From: Christensenella sp. UBA1685
Lineage (GTDB): Bacteria > Bacillota > Clostridia > Christensenellales > CAG-138
Direction: 5' to 3'
DNA length: 41,607 nt
NCBI GenBank assembly: GCA_002320595.1
Contig: DCKB01000053.1
Location: forward strand, 1-41,607
Part shown: one piece after another, positions 15,541 through 23,287 of the stretch
Numbering within the stretch: the first letter of the stretch is position 1
Layout: the number at the start of each line of letters is the position of its first letter
The notes under the pieces: generated by a model
Told to the model about the DNA's origin: nothing
What the model saw: the letters and a program-made list of their open reading frames with translations, nothing else
The model's database searches: none
Made by a program: the position numbers and the translations under genes

Positions 15541-16561
15541 TCGCCTTTGCATCCTCCGTCTGTCCGGCGGCCGTTTCCACGGCGGCCGTCTCCACGGCGG
15601 CCGTCTCGCCTTCTTTCGTTTCCGCCGCGGCCTGCTTTGTGGCGAAGCCCTCCGGGTCCATCGCAAGTTCAAACGCGGTGATCGCCACCTCAAGCATATC
15701 CGGCGTGGGTTCCTTGGTAGTGATGTATTGCAGCCCCATGCCCGGCGCGCGGATGATGCGCGTAAGCAGGTTGTCGTGCTTCGCGGCAAAACGCAGCACT
15801 TCATACGAAATTCCGGCCACAAGCGGCAGGAAGATGATGCGGGATGCAAGGCGCACGAGGAAGTTTGCATTCCAGCCAACGGCCGCAAAGAACAGGATGG
15901 AAACCGCCATCACAAGGAACAGATAATTCGTGCCGCAGCGTGGATGCAGGCGGCTGTGCTTCATGGCATTTTCAGGCGTAAGCGGCTCTTCCGCCTCGTA
16001 GCAGGCGATGGTCTTATGCTCCGCTCCGTGGTACATGAATACGCGCCGCACATCCTTCACCCGTGAGCAGAGCACGATATACCCCAGAAAAATGAGAAGG
16101 CGCACAAGGCCCTCCGTCAGGCTCTTCCAAACTGAGGCGACCTCGCTTCCGCCGAGGATCAGCGAGCTGAGAAGCGTGGGCAGCACAAAGAACAGGCCCA
16201 CTGCAAGGCACACCGCGATGACCACCGCAAAGCCGATAATCACGCTTTCAACCGATTTGCCAAGCTTTGCAGCTAGCCATCTTTCAAATTTTGACGGTTC
16301 CTCGTCAATCTCCTCGCCGGCGAGCTTTGCGGATTCGGTCAGCGTACCCATGCCGATGGAGAGCGATTCCACAAACGCAACCACGCCGCGCACAACCGGC
16401 AGCCCATAGAACGTGCCCTTCTGCGCGCGCGATTTTTCCGGCTTATACTGTGTGGCAATGGTGCCGTCCGGCTTGCGTACCGCCATGGCAATGCCCGTTG
16501 GGGACTTCATCATCACGCCTTCCATCACGGCCTGTCCGCCGACCGTGCAAACCTTACCCAT
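15533..16561 (-). CDS. DUF1385 integral membrane protein
   Basis: A 342-residue protein of the DUF1385 family, whose role is unknown. The conserved start is GGQAVMEGVMMKSP, followed by GLPVVRGVVAFVESL. Several membrane spans follow (about residues 105-185 and 215-255), and MYHGAEHKTIACYE and RCGTNYLFLVMAVSI are typical motifs. The C-terminus carries a short ETAAV-type repeat encoded by a 15-bp DNA repeat. In many Firmicutes a DUF1385 gene sits beside prmC and prfA, as here. It is the first gene of this block. Confidence 0.92.
   Translation of the reverse strand: MGKVCTVGGQAVMEGVMMKSPTGIAMAVRKPDGTIATQYKPEKSRAQKGTFYGLPVVRGVVAFVESLSIGMGTLTESAKLAGEEIDEEPSKFERWLAAKLGKSVESVIIGFAVVIAVCLAVGLFFVLPTLLSSLILGGSEVASVWKSLTEGLVRLLIFLGYIVLCSRVKDVRRVFMYHGAEHKTIACYEAEEPLTPENAMKHSRLHPRCGTNYLFLVMAVSILFFAAVGWNANFLVRLASRIIFLPLVAGISYEVLRFAAKHDNLLTRIIRAPGMGLQYITTKEPTPDMLEVAITAFELAMDPEGFATKQAAAETKEGETAAVETAAVETAAGQTEDAKASD
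15565..15609. repeat. Three 15-bp tandem repeats in the DUF1385 gene
   Basis: The unit CGGCGGCCGTYTCCA occurs at 15565-15579, 15580-15594 and 15595-15609 (last copy diverged at its end). It keeps frame and encodes ETAAV-like repeats in the cytosolic tail, so copy number may vary between strains. Confidence 0.8.
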
Positions 16562-16616
16562 TCCCTACTGTATCCTCCCAACGCCCCTGCGGGCGCGTCT
16601 TTCTTGCATTTTCTTC

Positions 16617-16646
16617 ATTATAGCACGGACGCGCGCACGCCGTCAG
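16617..16646 (-). promoter_or_regulatory. Promoter of the DUF1385-prmC-capA-prfA block
   Basis: On the minus strand CTGACG (16641-16646) and TATAAT (16617-16622) are 18 bases apart, with TGC directly before the -10, an extended -10 element. The leader is about 50 bases and contains GGAGG upstream of the ATG. Confidence 0.65.
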
Positions 16647-16767
16647 CCGCACAATGTGAAAAAAGATTGAAAAAGCGAAAAACAGGCAACACTACCGGGT
16701 GAAGGGATCGCCCCGCCGCCGCAGGCGTCCGGGCGCTCTTGCGATAGAATGATGGAGGTGTTGTTAC

Positions 16768-17511
16768 ATGCAAAAATTCCGGCAGGCTTTCACAGCGTTC
16801 AAGGGAAAGGCAGCGGCCTTCTTCCGGGCCAGGGGATACTATATCGCGCTCACCGCATGCATTTTGGTGCTGTGTGTGGCGGCAGTGGTGGCTTTTTCCG
16901 CCCCACAGGGCGGGGAGGACACGCCGAACCCGACGGATGCGCCCGTGGCGTATTCCAACGACGAGCGGCTCAATGAAGCGGCGCGTACGCCCGTCCTTCC
17001 CCTCCCCACGCCTTCGCCTTCTCCTTCGCCCACGCCCTCGCCTATTCCCGATTTCACCCAAGCGCCAAGGCCCACAAAGGCCCCTGCGCGCACAAAGGCT
17101 TCCCCGCCCGTTTCAGGCGAGATCATTTGGGGGTTTGCAGTGGATTCGCTGCTGTATTCCCGCACGCTGAACCAATGGATGACGCACGCCGGCGTTGACG
17201 TTGCCTCTCCGAAAGGCACGGAGGTGCACGCCGTGTTTGCCGGTACCGTGGAGGCCGTTTACGAAGACGATGCGCTCGGCGTTACCATAGAGGTGAAAAG
17301 CAAGGACGGCATGCTGGCGGTTTATGCCAACCTTGCAAAAGAGCCGCCCGTGCGCGAGGGGGCACGCCTGAACGCGGGTGATCTCATCGGTACAATCGGC
17401 GATACGGCCATTTCGGAATGCGGCGACAAAAGTCACCTGCATTTTGAGCTCTACTTGGATGGGAAGGCCGTTGACCCTGCGGAATATGTTTTGTTTGAAA
17501 AGGCGGAATAA
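16768..17511 (+). CDS. SpoIIQ-like M23/LytM peptidase-domain protein
   Basis: A 247-residue protein with one N-terminal membrane anchor (about residues 25-45), a long proline/serine linker (about 75-115) and a C-terminal LytM domain. The segment VSGEIIWGFAVDSLLYSRTL before the domain is like clostridial SpoIIQ, which sits in the forespore membrane and binds SpoIIIAH during engulfment. Zinc ligands HxxxD (H140, D144) and HLH (H223, H225) are present, so enzymatic activity is possible. The third conserved histidine of active LytM enzymes appears as N188 in VYANL. The ATG at 16768 has GGAGG upstream. A vegetative cell-wall role cannot be ruled out. Confidence 0.75.
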   Translation: MQKFRQAFTAFKGKAAAFFRARGYYIALTACILVLCVAAVVAFSAPQGGEDTPNPTDAPVAYSNDERLNEAARTPVLPLPTPSPSPSPTPSPIPDFTQAPRPTKAPARTKASPPVSGEIIWGFAVDSLLYSRTLNQWMTHAGVDVASPKGTEVHAVFAGTVEAVYEDDALGVTIEVKSKDGMLAVYANLAKEPPVREGARLNAGDLIGTIGDTAISECGDKSHLHFELYLDGKAVDPAEYVLFEKAE

Positions 17512-17529
17512 CGATCCAAAATGCCGGGA

Positions 17530-18795
17530 TTACCCATTGCTTTTGGTTTTATCCCGGTCAAAATACTTATCAAGCTCCTTTTTCATATCCTCCGGAATGG
17601 TGGTATCCAAGGGCAGGACGATGGAGTTCGCCACGCGTGCAATGTAGCGCACCGCAAATTCCGCATCGCGATACAGCTGCTCCGCCCCCAACGGGAAAAG
17701 CACATCGCTATGCACATGGTAATCCGCGCTGTCTGCATAGCGGCTGATGGCGATCGCAGGGACTCCGTGGTCGGCAAACACGGCGGAATCGCTGGATTGC
17801 ACGCGCACCCGCACCACCGAGGAGCGCCCGACCTCGCGGCAGAACTGCTCCGTGAAATGCTTGAGCGCTTCCCCACCGGTAACGGAAATATGGTTTTCCC
17901 CAAGCGTTGTGCCGCACATATCAAAGTTGAAGCAAAGACGGATCTGCGGCATCAACGCTTTGTTGCGCTCGATGTAGGCCTGGCTTCCAAACAGGCCGCC
18001 CTCCTCCGCGCCGCACCAAATGAAGCGCAGCGTGCGCTTGGGCGGATTTTTGAGGAAATGGCGGTAAATATGCATCAGCGCAGCCGCCCCGGACGCGTTA
18101 TCGTGCGCGCCTTTGCCAACGGGCACGCTGTCGTAATGCGCAGTCAGCGCGATGGACTCCTCCGGGTATTCCGTGCCCGGGATCACGGCGAGCACATTGC
18201 GCGATGTGGCTTCAAACTCGCTCTGCACAAGCGTAAGGTGTACGCGATCCACGCCGTCGCGCACCATCTCCGTGGCGTCTTTGGCAGAGATCATAAAGCC
18301 CGGGATGCGGCCAAACTGCAGCTTTTCATCGCTCAAGTTCTTGCGGTAGGCATCCGCGGTTTTAAGCGTATTATAATGCAGGCCGCGCATCACGATGAAC
18401 GCCGCTGCGTGCTTTTCACACAGCAGGCGGTAAGCCTCAAACGAAATGGAGTTCACCATCACCGCGGTATCGGAAAGGTCCCCCATGCCGACGTAATCCT
18501 CTGCTGCGCCGCGCTCGGCATAATAGAATTTCAGCGTTTTTCCGCCTTCGGGCAGCGCGCCGGAGCGGCCATACCCGATCGTTTCAACTTCCCGCGCGTA
18601 CGGAGAAACGATGCGCATCCCCTCCTGCGTTACCGTGCAGGCAGGGATTGGGAACTCCATCCATTCCCCACTTCCCCCAACCGCCTCTATTTCAGCCAGA
18701 AGCAGCTGCGCAGCTTTTTTCTCATCCTCCGTGCCCGCAACACGGCAAAAGCTCAGCTTCTCCAGCACCGAATACGCATATGCATGATTGTCCAT
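17530..18795 (-). CDS. M28-family zinc aminopeptidase
   Basis: A 421-residue peptidase with no signal peptide, so probably cytosolic. The two-zinc site is complete: H220 (LTAHYDSV), D232 (GAHDNASG), E264/E265 (CGAEEGGLFG), D292 (FNFDMCGT) and H362 (YHVHSD). A PA-like insert lies before the catalytic part (about residues 100-195). I chose the ATG at 18795 because AAGGAGGAAA precedes it; the frame continues upstream without support. Its 3' end faces the SpoIIQ-like gene 18 bases away. The exact substrate is unknown; it likely trims N-terminal residues from peptides. Confidence 0.9.
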   Translation of the reverse strand: MDNHAYAYSVLEKLSFCRVAGTEDEKKAAQLLLAEIEAVGGSGEWMEFPIPACTVTQEGMRIVSPYAREVETIGYGRSGALPEGGKTLKFYYAERGAAEDYVGMGDLSDTAVMVNSISFEAYRLLCEKHAAAFIVMRGLHYNTLKTADAYRKNLSDEKLQFGRIPGFMISAKDATEMVRDGVDRVHLTLVQSEFEATSRNVLAVIPGTEYPEESIALTAHYDSVPVGKGAHDNASGAAALMHIYRHFLKNPPKRTLRFIWCGAEEGGLFGSQAYIERNKALMPQIRLCFNFDMCGTTLGENHISVTGGEALKHFTEQFCREVGRSSVVRVRVQSSDSAVFADHGVPAIAISRYADSADYHVHSDVLFPLGAEQLYRDAEFAVRYIARVANSIVLPLDTTIPEDMKKELDKYFDRDKTKSNG

Positions 18796-18922
18796 ATCTA
18801 TTTCCTCCTTGCAGTTTTCGCCGGACCTTTTTATTTTAACGCCCATGCCCTATGATAGCAAGCAACCCCGCCGCTGCCTGTTTGGGCGGCCACCGCTCTA
18901 TTCGTTTCATTTGATTTTCCCC

Positions 18923-18951
18923 TTGTCTTTTGGCCGCGATGTCACTATGAT
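18923..18951 (+). promoter_or_regulatory. Promoter of the aminotransferase gene
   Basis: TTGTCT (18923-18928) and TATGAT (18946-18951) are separated by 17 bases on the plus strand. The transcript would carry a leader of about 90 bases through the AT-rich stretch 18946-18990. Confidence 0.65.
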
Positions 18952-19048
18952 ATAGAAATAATATATTATTTATAATTATTAATTTTGTCAACGCCATGCC
19001 GCAAGCATGCCGGGATATATTTTTGAGTTTACAGAAAGGACACCCGCT

Positions 19049-20230
19049 ATGGAAACCACTACCCAACAGTTGCTTTGTAAAAACGTCAAGGCTCTCCCGC
19101 CCTCCTTCATCAAGGGCATGCTGAAGGCCACACAGGATCCGGAAATCATCTCCTTTTCGGGCGGCCTGCCCAGCCCGCTCTCCTTCCCGATGGAAGCGCT
19201 CGGCAAATCCATGGCGCATGCCGTGGAACGCTATGGTACAAAGCTGTTCCAATATTCGCTCACGGCCGGCATCCCGGAGCTGCGCGAATTCATCGCGGCG
19301 CGCTGCAATGAAAAATACGGCCTTGGCGTGACCGCCGCCGATATTCTCATCACGACCGGCTCCCAGCAGGCGCTTGACCTCATCGCCAAAGTCACCCTGG
19401 ACCCGGGCGACGGCGTCATTGTGGAAGAGCCCGGCTACCTCGGCGCGCTCCAGACCTTCCTGCAATATGCGCCCACGTTCCATCCCGTCGCACTCAGCGA
19501 GGACGGTCTGGATGTTGAGGGCCTTGCCTCTGCGCTTGCGGCGCCGCGGGTGAAATTCATCTATACCGTGCCGAACTTCCAGAATCCCACCGGCCTTACC
19601 TACTCCGCCCAAAACCGCAAAGCCGTGTATAATGTCATTCGGGATAAAAATGTCATCCTGATTGAGGATGATCCCTACGGCGAGCTGCGCTTTGACGGCA
19701 AAACGCTGCCCTACATCGCCGCAGGCCGGTTTGACAACTGCATTCTGCTCGGCAGCTTCTCCAAAACGGCGACGCCCGGCATGCGGGTCGGGTACCTTGT
19801 GTGCAAGAATGCGGAGCTGCTTGAAACGATTGCCGCAGCAAAGGAATCCTCCGATGTGCATACAAGCGTGCTTTCGCAATATGTGCTTTACGACTACCTT
19901 ACCCACAACGATTACGACGGCCACATCGCCGAGATCCGCGCGCTGTATGAAAGCCAGTGCAAAACCATGCTCGACGCCATGTCGGAGTGTTTCCCCGCTT
20001 CCGTTTCTTACACCAGGCCGGATGGCGGCATGTTCATCTGGTGCACGCTGCCGGAAGGCAAGACCGCGCTCGATTTCTTCTATGAGGCCGTGGAGTGCAA
20101 GGTAGCCGTTGCACCGGGCGACCCGTTCTATACCGCGCCCAAGGCGGTGCGCACCTTCCGCCTCAACTACACCAATGCCTCCAAGGAGGAGATCCGCGAG
20201 GGAATCCGCCGCCTCGGCACGCTGCTGTAA
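19049..20230 (+). CDS. Class I PLP aminotransferase (2-aminoadipate/aromatic type)
   Basis: A 393-residue fold-type I aminotransferase. SFSGGLPSPLSFP at the N-terminus, TTGSQQALDLIAK, VPNFQNPTGLTYS, EDDPYGELRF and the PLP lysine in GSFSKTATPGMRVGYL match the MocR/LysN-like group that transaminates 2-aminoadipate, aromatic or branched-chain amino acids. I chose the ATG at 19049, with AAAGGA at good spacing; an earlier in-frame ATG at 19007 has none. The specific amino acid cannot be told from sequence. It is followed by a second PLP enzyme with its own promoter. Confidence 0.92.
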   Translation: METTTQQLLCKNVKALPPSFIKGMLKATQDPEIISFSGGLPSPLSFPMEALGKSMAHAVERYGTKLFQYSLTAGIPELREFIAARCNEKYGLGVTAADILITTGSQQALDLIAKVTLDPGDGVIVEEPGYLGALQTFLQYAPTFHPVALSEDGLDVEGLASALAAPRVKFIYTVPNFQNPTGLTYSAQNRKAVYNVIRDKNVILIEDDPYGELRFDGKTLPYIAAGRFDNCILLGSFSKTATPGMRVGYLVCKNAELLETIAAAKESSDVHTSVLSQYVLYDYLTHNDYDGHIAEIRALYESQCKTMLDAMSECFPASVSYTRPDGGMFIWCTLPEGKTALDFFYEAVECKVAVAPGDPFYTAPKAVRTFRLNYTNASKEEIREGIRRLGTLL

Positions 20231-20286
20231 GCTGCATCCCGGCTGAATTCCATCGTTTTTCCGGGGCGTTTCAATGCAGCCGTCCC

Positions 20287-20315
20287 TTTACCATACCCGA
20301 AGAATGTGCTAGGAT
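20287..20315 (+). promoter_or_regulatory. Probable promoter of the D-amino-acid PLP enzyme
   Basis: TTTACC (20287-20292) and TAGGAT (20310-20315) have a 17-base spacer, each with four of six consensus bases. It lies 40 bases before the ATG and suggests partly independent transcription. Confidence 0.45.
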
Positions 20316-20354
20316 GGGCAGAGAATAAACCGCGCTTGCGACAGGAGGATCCCC

Positions 20355-21413
20355 ATGTTTGTATCACAATTGGAAACCCCGGCCCTCATCGTCGATCTTG
20401 ATGTGCTTGAACGGAATCAAACCCGCGCGATGGATCTGCTGCGTCCGCTCGGCGTGGCGCTTCGCCCGCACTATAAATCCCACAAATGCACCGCCATTGC
20501 CCATATGCAGCTTACAGGCGGCGCAAAGGGGATTACCTGCGCAAAGCTGAGCGAAGCGGAAGACCTGATCCAATCGGGCGTGGAGGATGTGCTCATTGCA
20601 AATCAGGTGGTGGAGCCCGCAAAGCTCATGCGCCTTGGCTACCTTGCTGGCTGCTGCCGGCTTTCCGTCTGCGTGGATACGCTTGAAAACATTCGCGCTC
20701 TGGAATCGGCGGCTGCCACCTTCGGCACCACCATCCATTGCCTTGTTGAATACGAAGTCGGCATGCGGCGCTGTGGCGTTGCAACGCCGCAGGAGGCGCT
20801 CGCGCTTGCAGAAGCGATCCTTGCGGCGCCGCACCTTTCGTTCCTGGGAATTCAGGCCTATGCCGGGCAGCTTTCCCATGCGGAAGATTTTGCCCGCCGC
20901 TCCCGTGAGGCTGCCCGCATCGAAGGACGGCTGCGCGAATTGCTCACGTTTCTGCATGAAAACGGCGTTGATGTCCCTGAAGTCAGCGGCGCGAGCACCG
21001 GTACCGTGGAGCTGCGCGGCGCGGACACCGTTTACACAGAAGTGCAGGCGGGGACCTACCTTTTCATGGACGCTGCGTATGACCGCGTGGGCGTTGGGTT
21101 CGAGCACAGCCTGTTCCTGCTTTCCACCGTGGTCAGCGCGGATGCGGAGCATGTGGTGTGCGATGCGGGGCTCAAGACGCTCGGCGTGGATCAGGGCAAT
21201 CCCGTTTTTGCAGATTTTCCCGCAGCTTCCGTGAACATGAGCGAAGAACACTGTGTGGCTTATTGCGCCAACCGGTGCGCTGCAGGAGATAAGCTGCGCC
21301 TGATCCCCGGCCACTGCTGCACGACCGTTAACCTGTTTGACGCGATTTATTTCGTGCGGGACGACCGCGTGGTGGACCGCGTTCCGGTCACAAGCCGCGG
21401 CAAGAGCCGCTGA
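20355..21413 (+). CDS. D-threonine aldolase / D-serine dehydratase-like PLP enzyme
   Basis: A 352-residue fold-type III PLP enzyme with an alanine-racemase-type barrel. The PLP lysine is K41 in RPHYKSHK. The C-terminal domain carries a metal pair in PGHCCTTVN (H320 and C322). From memory, D-threonine aldolases use H and D here, while eukaryotic-type D-serine dehydratase uses H and C, so a D-serine dehydratase-like activity is slightly favoured. AGGAGG precedes the ATG. A strong terminator follows. It probably breaks down D-hydroxy amino acids; the substrate is unproven. Confidence 0.85.
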   Translation: MFVSQLETPALIVDLDVLERNQTRAMDLLRPLGVALRPHYKSHKCTAIAHMQLTGGAKGITCAKLSEAEDLIQSGVEDVLIANQVVEPAKLMRLGYLAGCCRLSVCVDTLENIRALESAAATFGTTIHCLVEYEVGMRRCGVATPQEALALAEAILAAPHLSFLGIQAYAGQLSHAEDFARRSREAARIEGRLRELLTFLHENGVDVPEVSGASTGTVELRGADTVYTEVQAGTYLFMDAAYDRVGVGFEHSLFLLSTVVSADAEHVVCDAGLKTLGVDQGNPVFADFPAASVNMSEEHCVAYCANRCAAGDKLRLIPGHCCTTVNLFDAIYFVRDDRVVDRVPVTSRGKSR

Positions 21414-21432
21414 CCCACAGCCCAGCCCCGAC

Positions 21433-21459
21433 AAAAAATGGCGGAAACGCCATTTTTTT
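21433..21459 (+). terminator. Strong intrinsic terminator
   Basis: The stem AAAAAATGGCG (21433-21443) pairs with CGCCATTTTTT across a GAAA loop, with the T run inside and after the stem. It lies 20 bases past the stop of the PLP enzyme. Confidence 0.92.
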
Positions 21460-21484
21460 ATTTGCGCATTTCTGTAAAACCCGC

Positions 21485-21512
21485 TTGCATTTCAGGTTGA
21501 AAATGCTATACT
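21485..21512 (+). promoter_or_regulatory. Promoter-like pair in front of the MATE remnant
   Basis: TTGCAT (21485-21490) and TATACT (21507-21512) are 16 bases apart on the plus strand, just upstream of the truncated transporter frame. It may be the surviving promoter of the lost gene. Confidence 0.4.
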
Positions 21513-21530
21513 TTTTCAGGTTTACAGCGT

Positions 21531-21806
21531 ATGTTTATGCGCGTTTGGCGCTCCGTGCTTGCGTCCATCGCGGTATCGGAAAGCCTGAACCTGCTGATTT
21601 ACGTTTTCGCGGCGCCGATTTTCGGTATTTTTACGCAGGATCCTGCCGTAATTGCCCTTGCGCGGCAAATCATCCTTGTGGGATTTGCTCTGGAGCTGGG
21701 CCGTTCGGTAAACATCACGATGGTACGATGCCTCATTGCTGTAGGGGATGTGCGTTTCCCCGTGGGTGCGGCGCTGTTTTCCCGCGTTGCGTGCCGCATG
21801 CGCTAA
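21531..21806 (+). pseudogene. MATE-family efflux transporter remnant
   Basis: A 91-codon frame matches an internal part of the C-terminal half of MATE multidrug transporters. The recognisable segments are SLNLLIYVFAAPIFGIFTQD, ALARQIILVGFALELGRSVN and MVRCLIAVGDVRFPVG. Intact MATE proteins have about 450 residues and 12 spans, so both the first two thirds and the last spans are missing. No ribosome binding site lies before the ATG. It converges on the XRE remnant, whose end overlaps it by four bases. It is very unlikely to be functional. Confidence 0.75.
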
Positions 21807-22041
21807 ATCAGCTGATACAGCAAGCCTTCCTTTGCGCTGTGCCAAAGGAGAATCCCGCGCCCCCGGCGTTCAATACGCACCTGCAAATCCCATTCCGGGT
21901 ACTGCTTGACGAGCTGCACCCGTTTTCCCATTTTGAAACCGTTTTGGGGCTGACGCAAAGCACCTCGGCAAGCTCTGCCTGCTTCAGGCCGCGCTCCAGC
22001 CGCAGGGTACGGATCAGCCGCCCCGCTTTTGCGCAATCCAT
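21803..22041 (-). pseudogene. XRE-family regulator with an internal deletion and frameshift
   Basis: The start is intact: GAGGTG ribosome binding site, ATG at 22041 and an XRE helix-turn-helix (AGRLIRTLRLERGLKQAELA, then VSPKTVSKWENG). Directly afterwards that frame turns to serine-rich nonsense. Another minus-strand frame over the same bases reads VQLVKQYPEWDLQVRIERRG and RGILLWHSAKEGLLYQLI, which looks like the C-terminal tail of such regulators. The middle of the gene is therefore lost and the two ends are out of frame. A truncated DNA-binding peptide of 77 residues could still be made. Confidence 0.72.
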
Positions 22042-22117
22042 TTTTCTTCACCTCTTGCAGAAAGTATAGCATGTGCGCCCGGCCTGCGCTATCCACGCTC
22101 CGTAGAGCCGAAGGCGT

Positions 22118-23128
22118 TTATGCAAGCGTGAACCGGTATTCCGTCCGTTCGTCGTACCGCATGCCTGCGCGCAGCAGCGGGGATGAGAACGCCGCATGAT
22201 GCATCGCATCCGGAAAACGCTGCGTTTCCAGGCATACGCCGGAATAGGGCTCGTATTGCACGCCTCCCTTGCCGGCGCGTGCAGAAAGGAAATTCGCCGT
22301 GTAAAGCTGCATGCCTTCCATCGTGGTATCCACCGCCATGGAAACGCCGCTGCGGGGGCAGGAAAGCTTTGCCGCGCGGCGCATCCCCCTACCCGAAAGC
22401 GCAAAATTGTGGTCATAGCCATGCAGAGGCGCAAGCAGCGCATCTCCGATGCGCGCACCAAGCGAATTTTCCGTGCGGAAGTCAAGCGCTGTGCCCGCAA
22501 CAGGCGCAAGCCTGCCGAACGGCAGGTTGTCCGCACCGGCGGGCGTGTACTCCTCTGCCGCAAGGGCGAGCGTATGGTCGAGCACGCTGCCGTTTCCCTG
22601 CCCCGCCAGGTTGAAATATGCATGGTTTGTGAGGCTCACGAATGTATCGCGCGTGCTCTCCGCCTCGTAGCGGATGCAAATTCCATCCCGCAGGAGGATG
22701 TATGTGACCGTCACCGCAAGCGCCCCCGGGAAGCCTTCCTCCCCTTCCGGCGAAACGCGGGAAAACGCAATGCCGCCCGGCACGGGAGCGTAATCCCACA
22801 CGCGTTTGTCAAAGCCATGCGCGCCGCCATGGAGCTGGTTTTCGCCCTCGTTCGCGCTGAGGCGGTATTCCTTCCCGTTGAGCGTAAACGCCGCGCCGCC
22901 GATGCGGTTTGCATAGCGCCCTATCGTCGCTCCCAAACAGCCGTCCCGCTTTTGATAATCCGCAAGCGCATCATAGCCCAGACAAACGTCCAGCCCATTG
23001 GGCAGGACAAGGCTTTGCAGCGTTGCGCCATAGTTCAAAAGCGAAATGCGGTAGCCCTGTTCAGAAAGTGTCAGCCGTTTTACGGGACGGCCCTCCGCTT
23101 CTCCAAATGTCGTTTCGGTATAATTCAA
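22118..23128 (-). CDS. galM: Aldose 1-epimerase (galactose mutarotase)
   Basis: A 336-residue mutarotase that interconverts alpha and beta anomers of hexoses in the cytosol. LNYGATLQSLVLPNG, GATIGRYANRIGGAAF, NQLHGGAHGFDKRVWDY and SLTNHAYFNLAGQG are conserved family segments containing the substrate-binding arginine and the catalytic histidine. The start is a TTG at 23128 with AAGGAAA upstream. It stands alone, divergent from the rubrerythrin gene, with no other galactose genes nearby. Confidence 0.94.
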   Translation of the reverse strand: MNYTETTFGEAEGRPVKRLTLSEQGYRISLLNYGATLQSLVLPNGLDVCLGYDALADYQKRDGCLGATIGRYANRIGGAAFTLNGKEYRLSANEGENQLHGGAHGFDKRVWDYAPVPGGIAFSRVSPEGEEGFPGALAVTVTYILLRDGICIRYEAESTRDTFVSLTNHAYFNLAGQGNGSVLDHTLALAAEEYTPAGADNLPFGRLAPVAGTALDFRTENSLGARIGDALLAPLHGYDHNFALSGRGMRRAAKLSCPRSGVSMAVDTTMEGMQLYTANFLSARAGKGGVQYEPYSGVCLETQRFPDAMHHAAFSSPLLRAGMRYDERTEYRFTLA

Positions 23129-23287
23129 GCCGCTTTCCTTCCGTCAATATGCCCTTTGCAGTTTGGTTTTATTGTAAGCCTTATTGCGCACAGGGCGCAA
23201 GCATGCGCCGCATGAAGCGGCGGTGTTTCGGGAACCCTGAAAAAAAGCGGCTTCGTTGAAAGCCGGATTTTAAAAGGAGTGCAATTC

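Noticed and set aside
16739..16767. GCGATAGAAT as a SigF or SigG promoter for the SpoIIQ-like gene
   Set aside because: Only a partial -10 match and no convincing -35 at the right distance.
18983..18992. TTTTGTCAAC as a Spo0A box
   Set aside because: A single imperfect match in an AT-rich stretch, too weak to separate from chance.
18985..19019. TTGTCA at 18985 with GATATA at 19014 as a second aminotransferase promoter
   Set aside because: The spacer is about 23 bases, too long; the pair at 18923-18951 fits better.
18836..19924. A 362-codon minus-strand frame opposite the aminotransferase
   Set aside because: It covers the promoter and coding region of a well-supported gene and has no family similarity.
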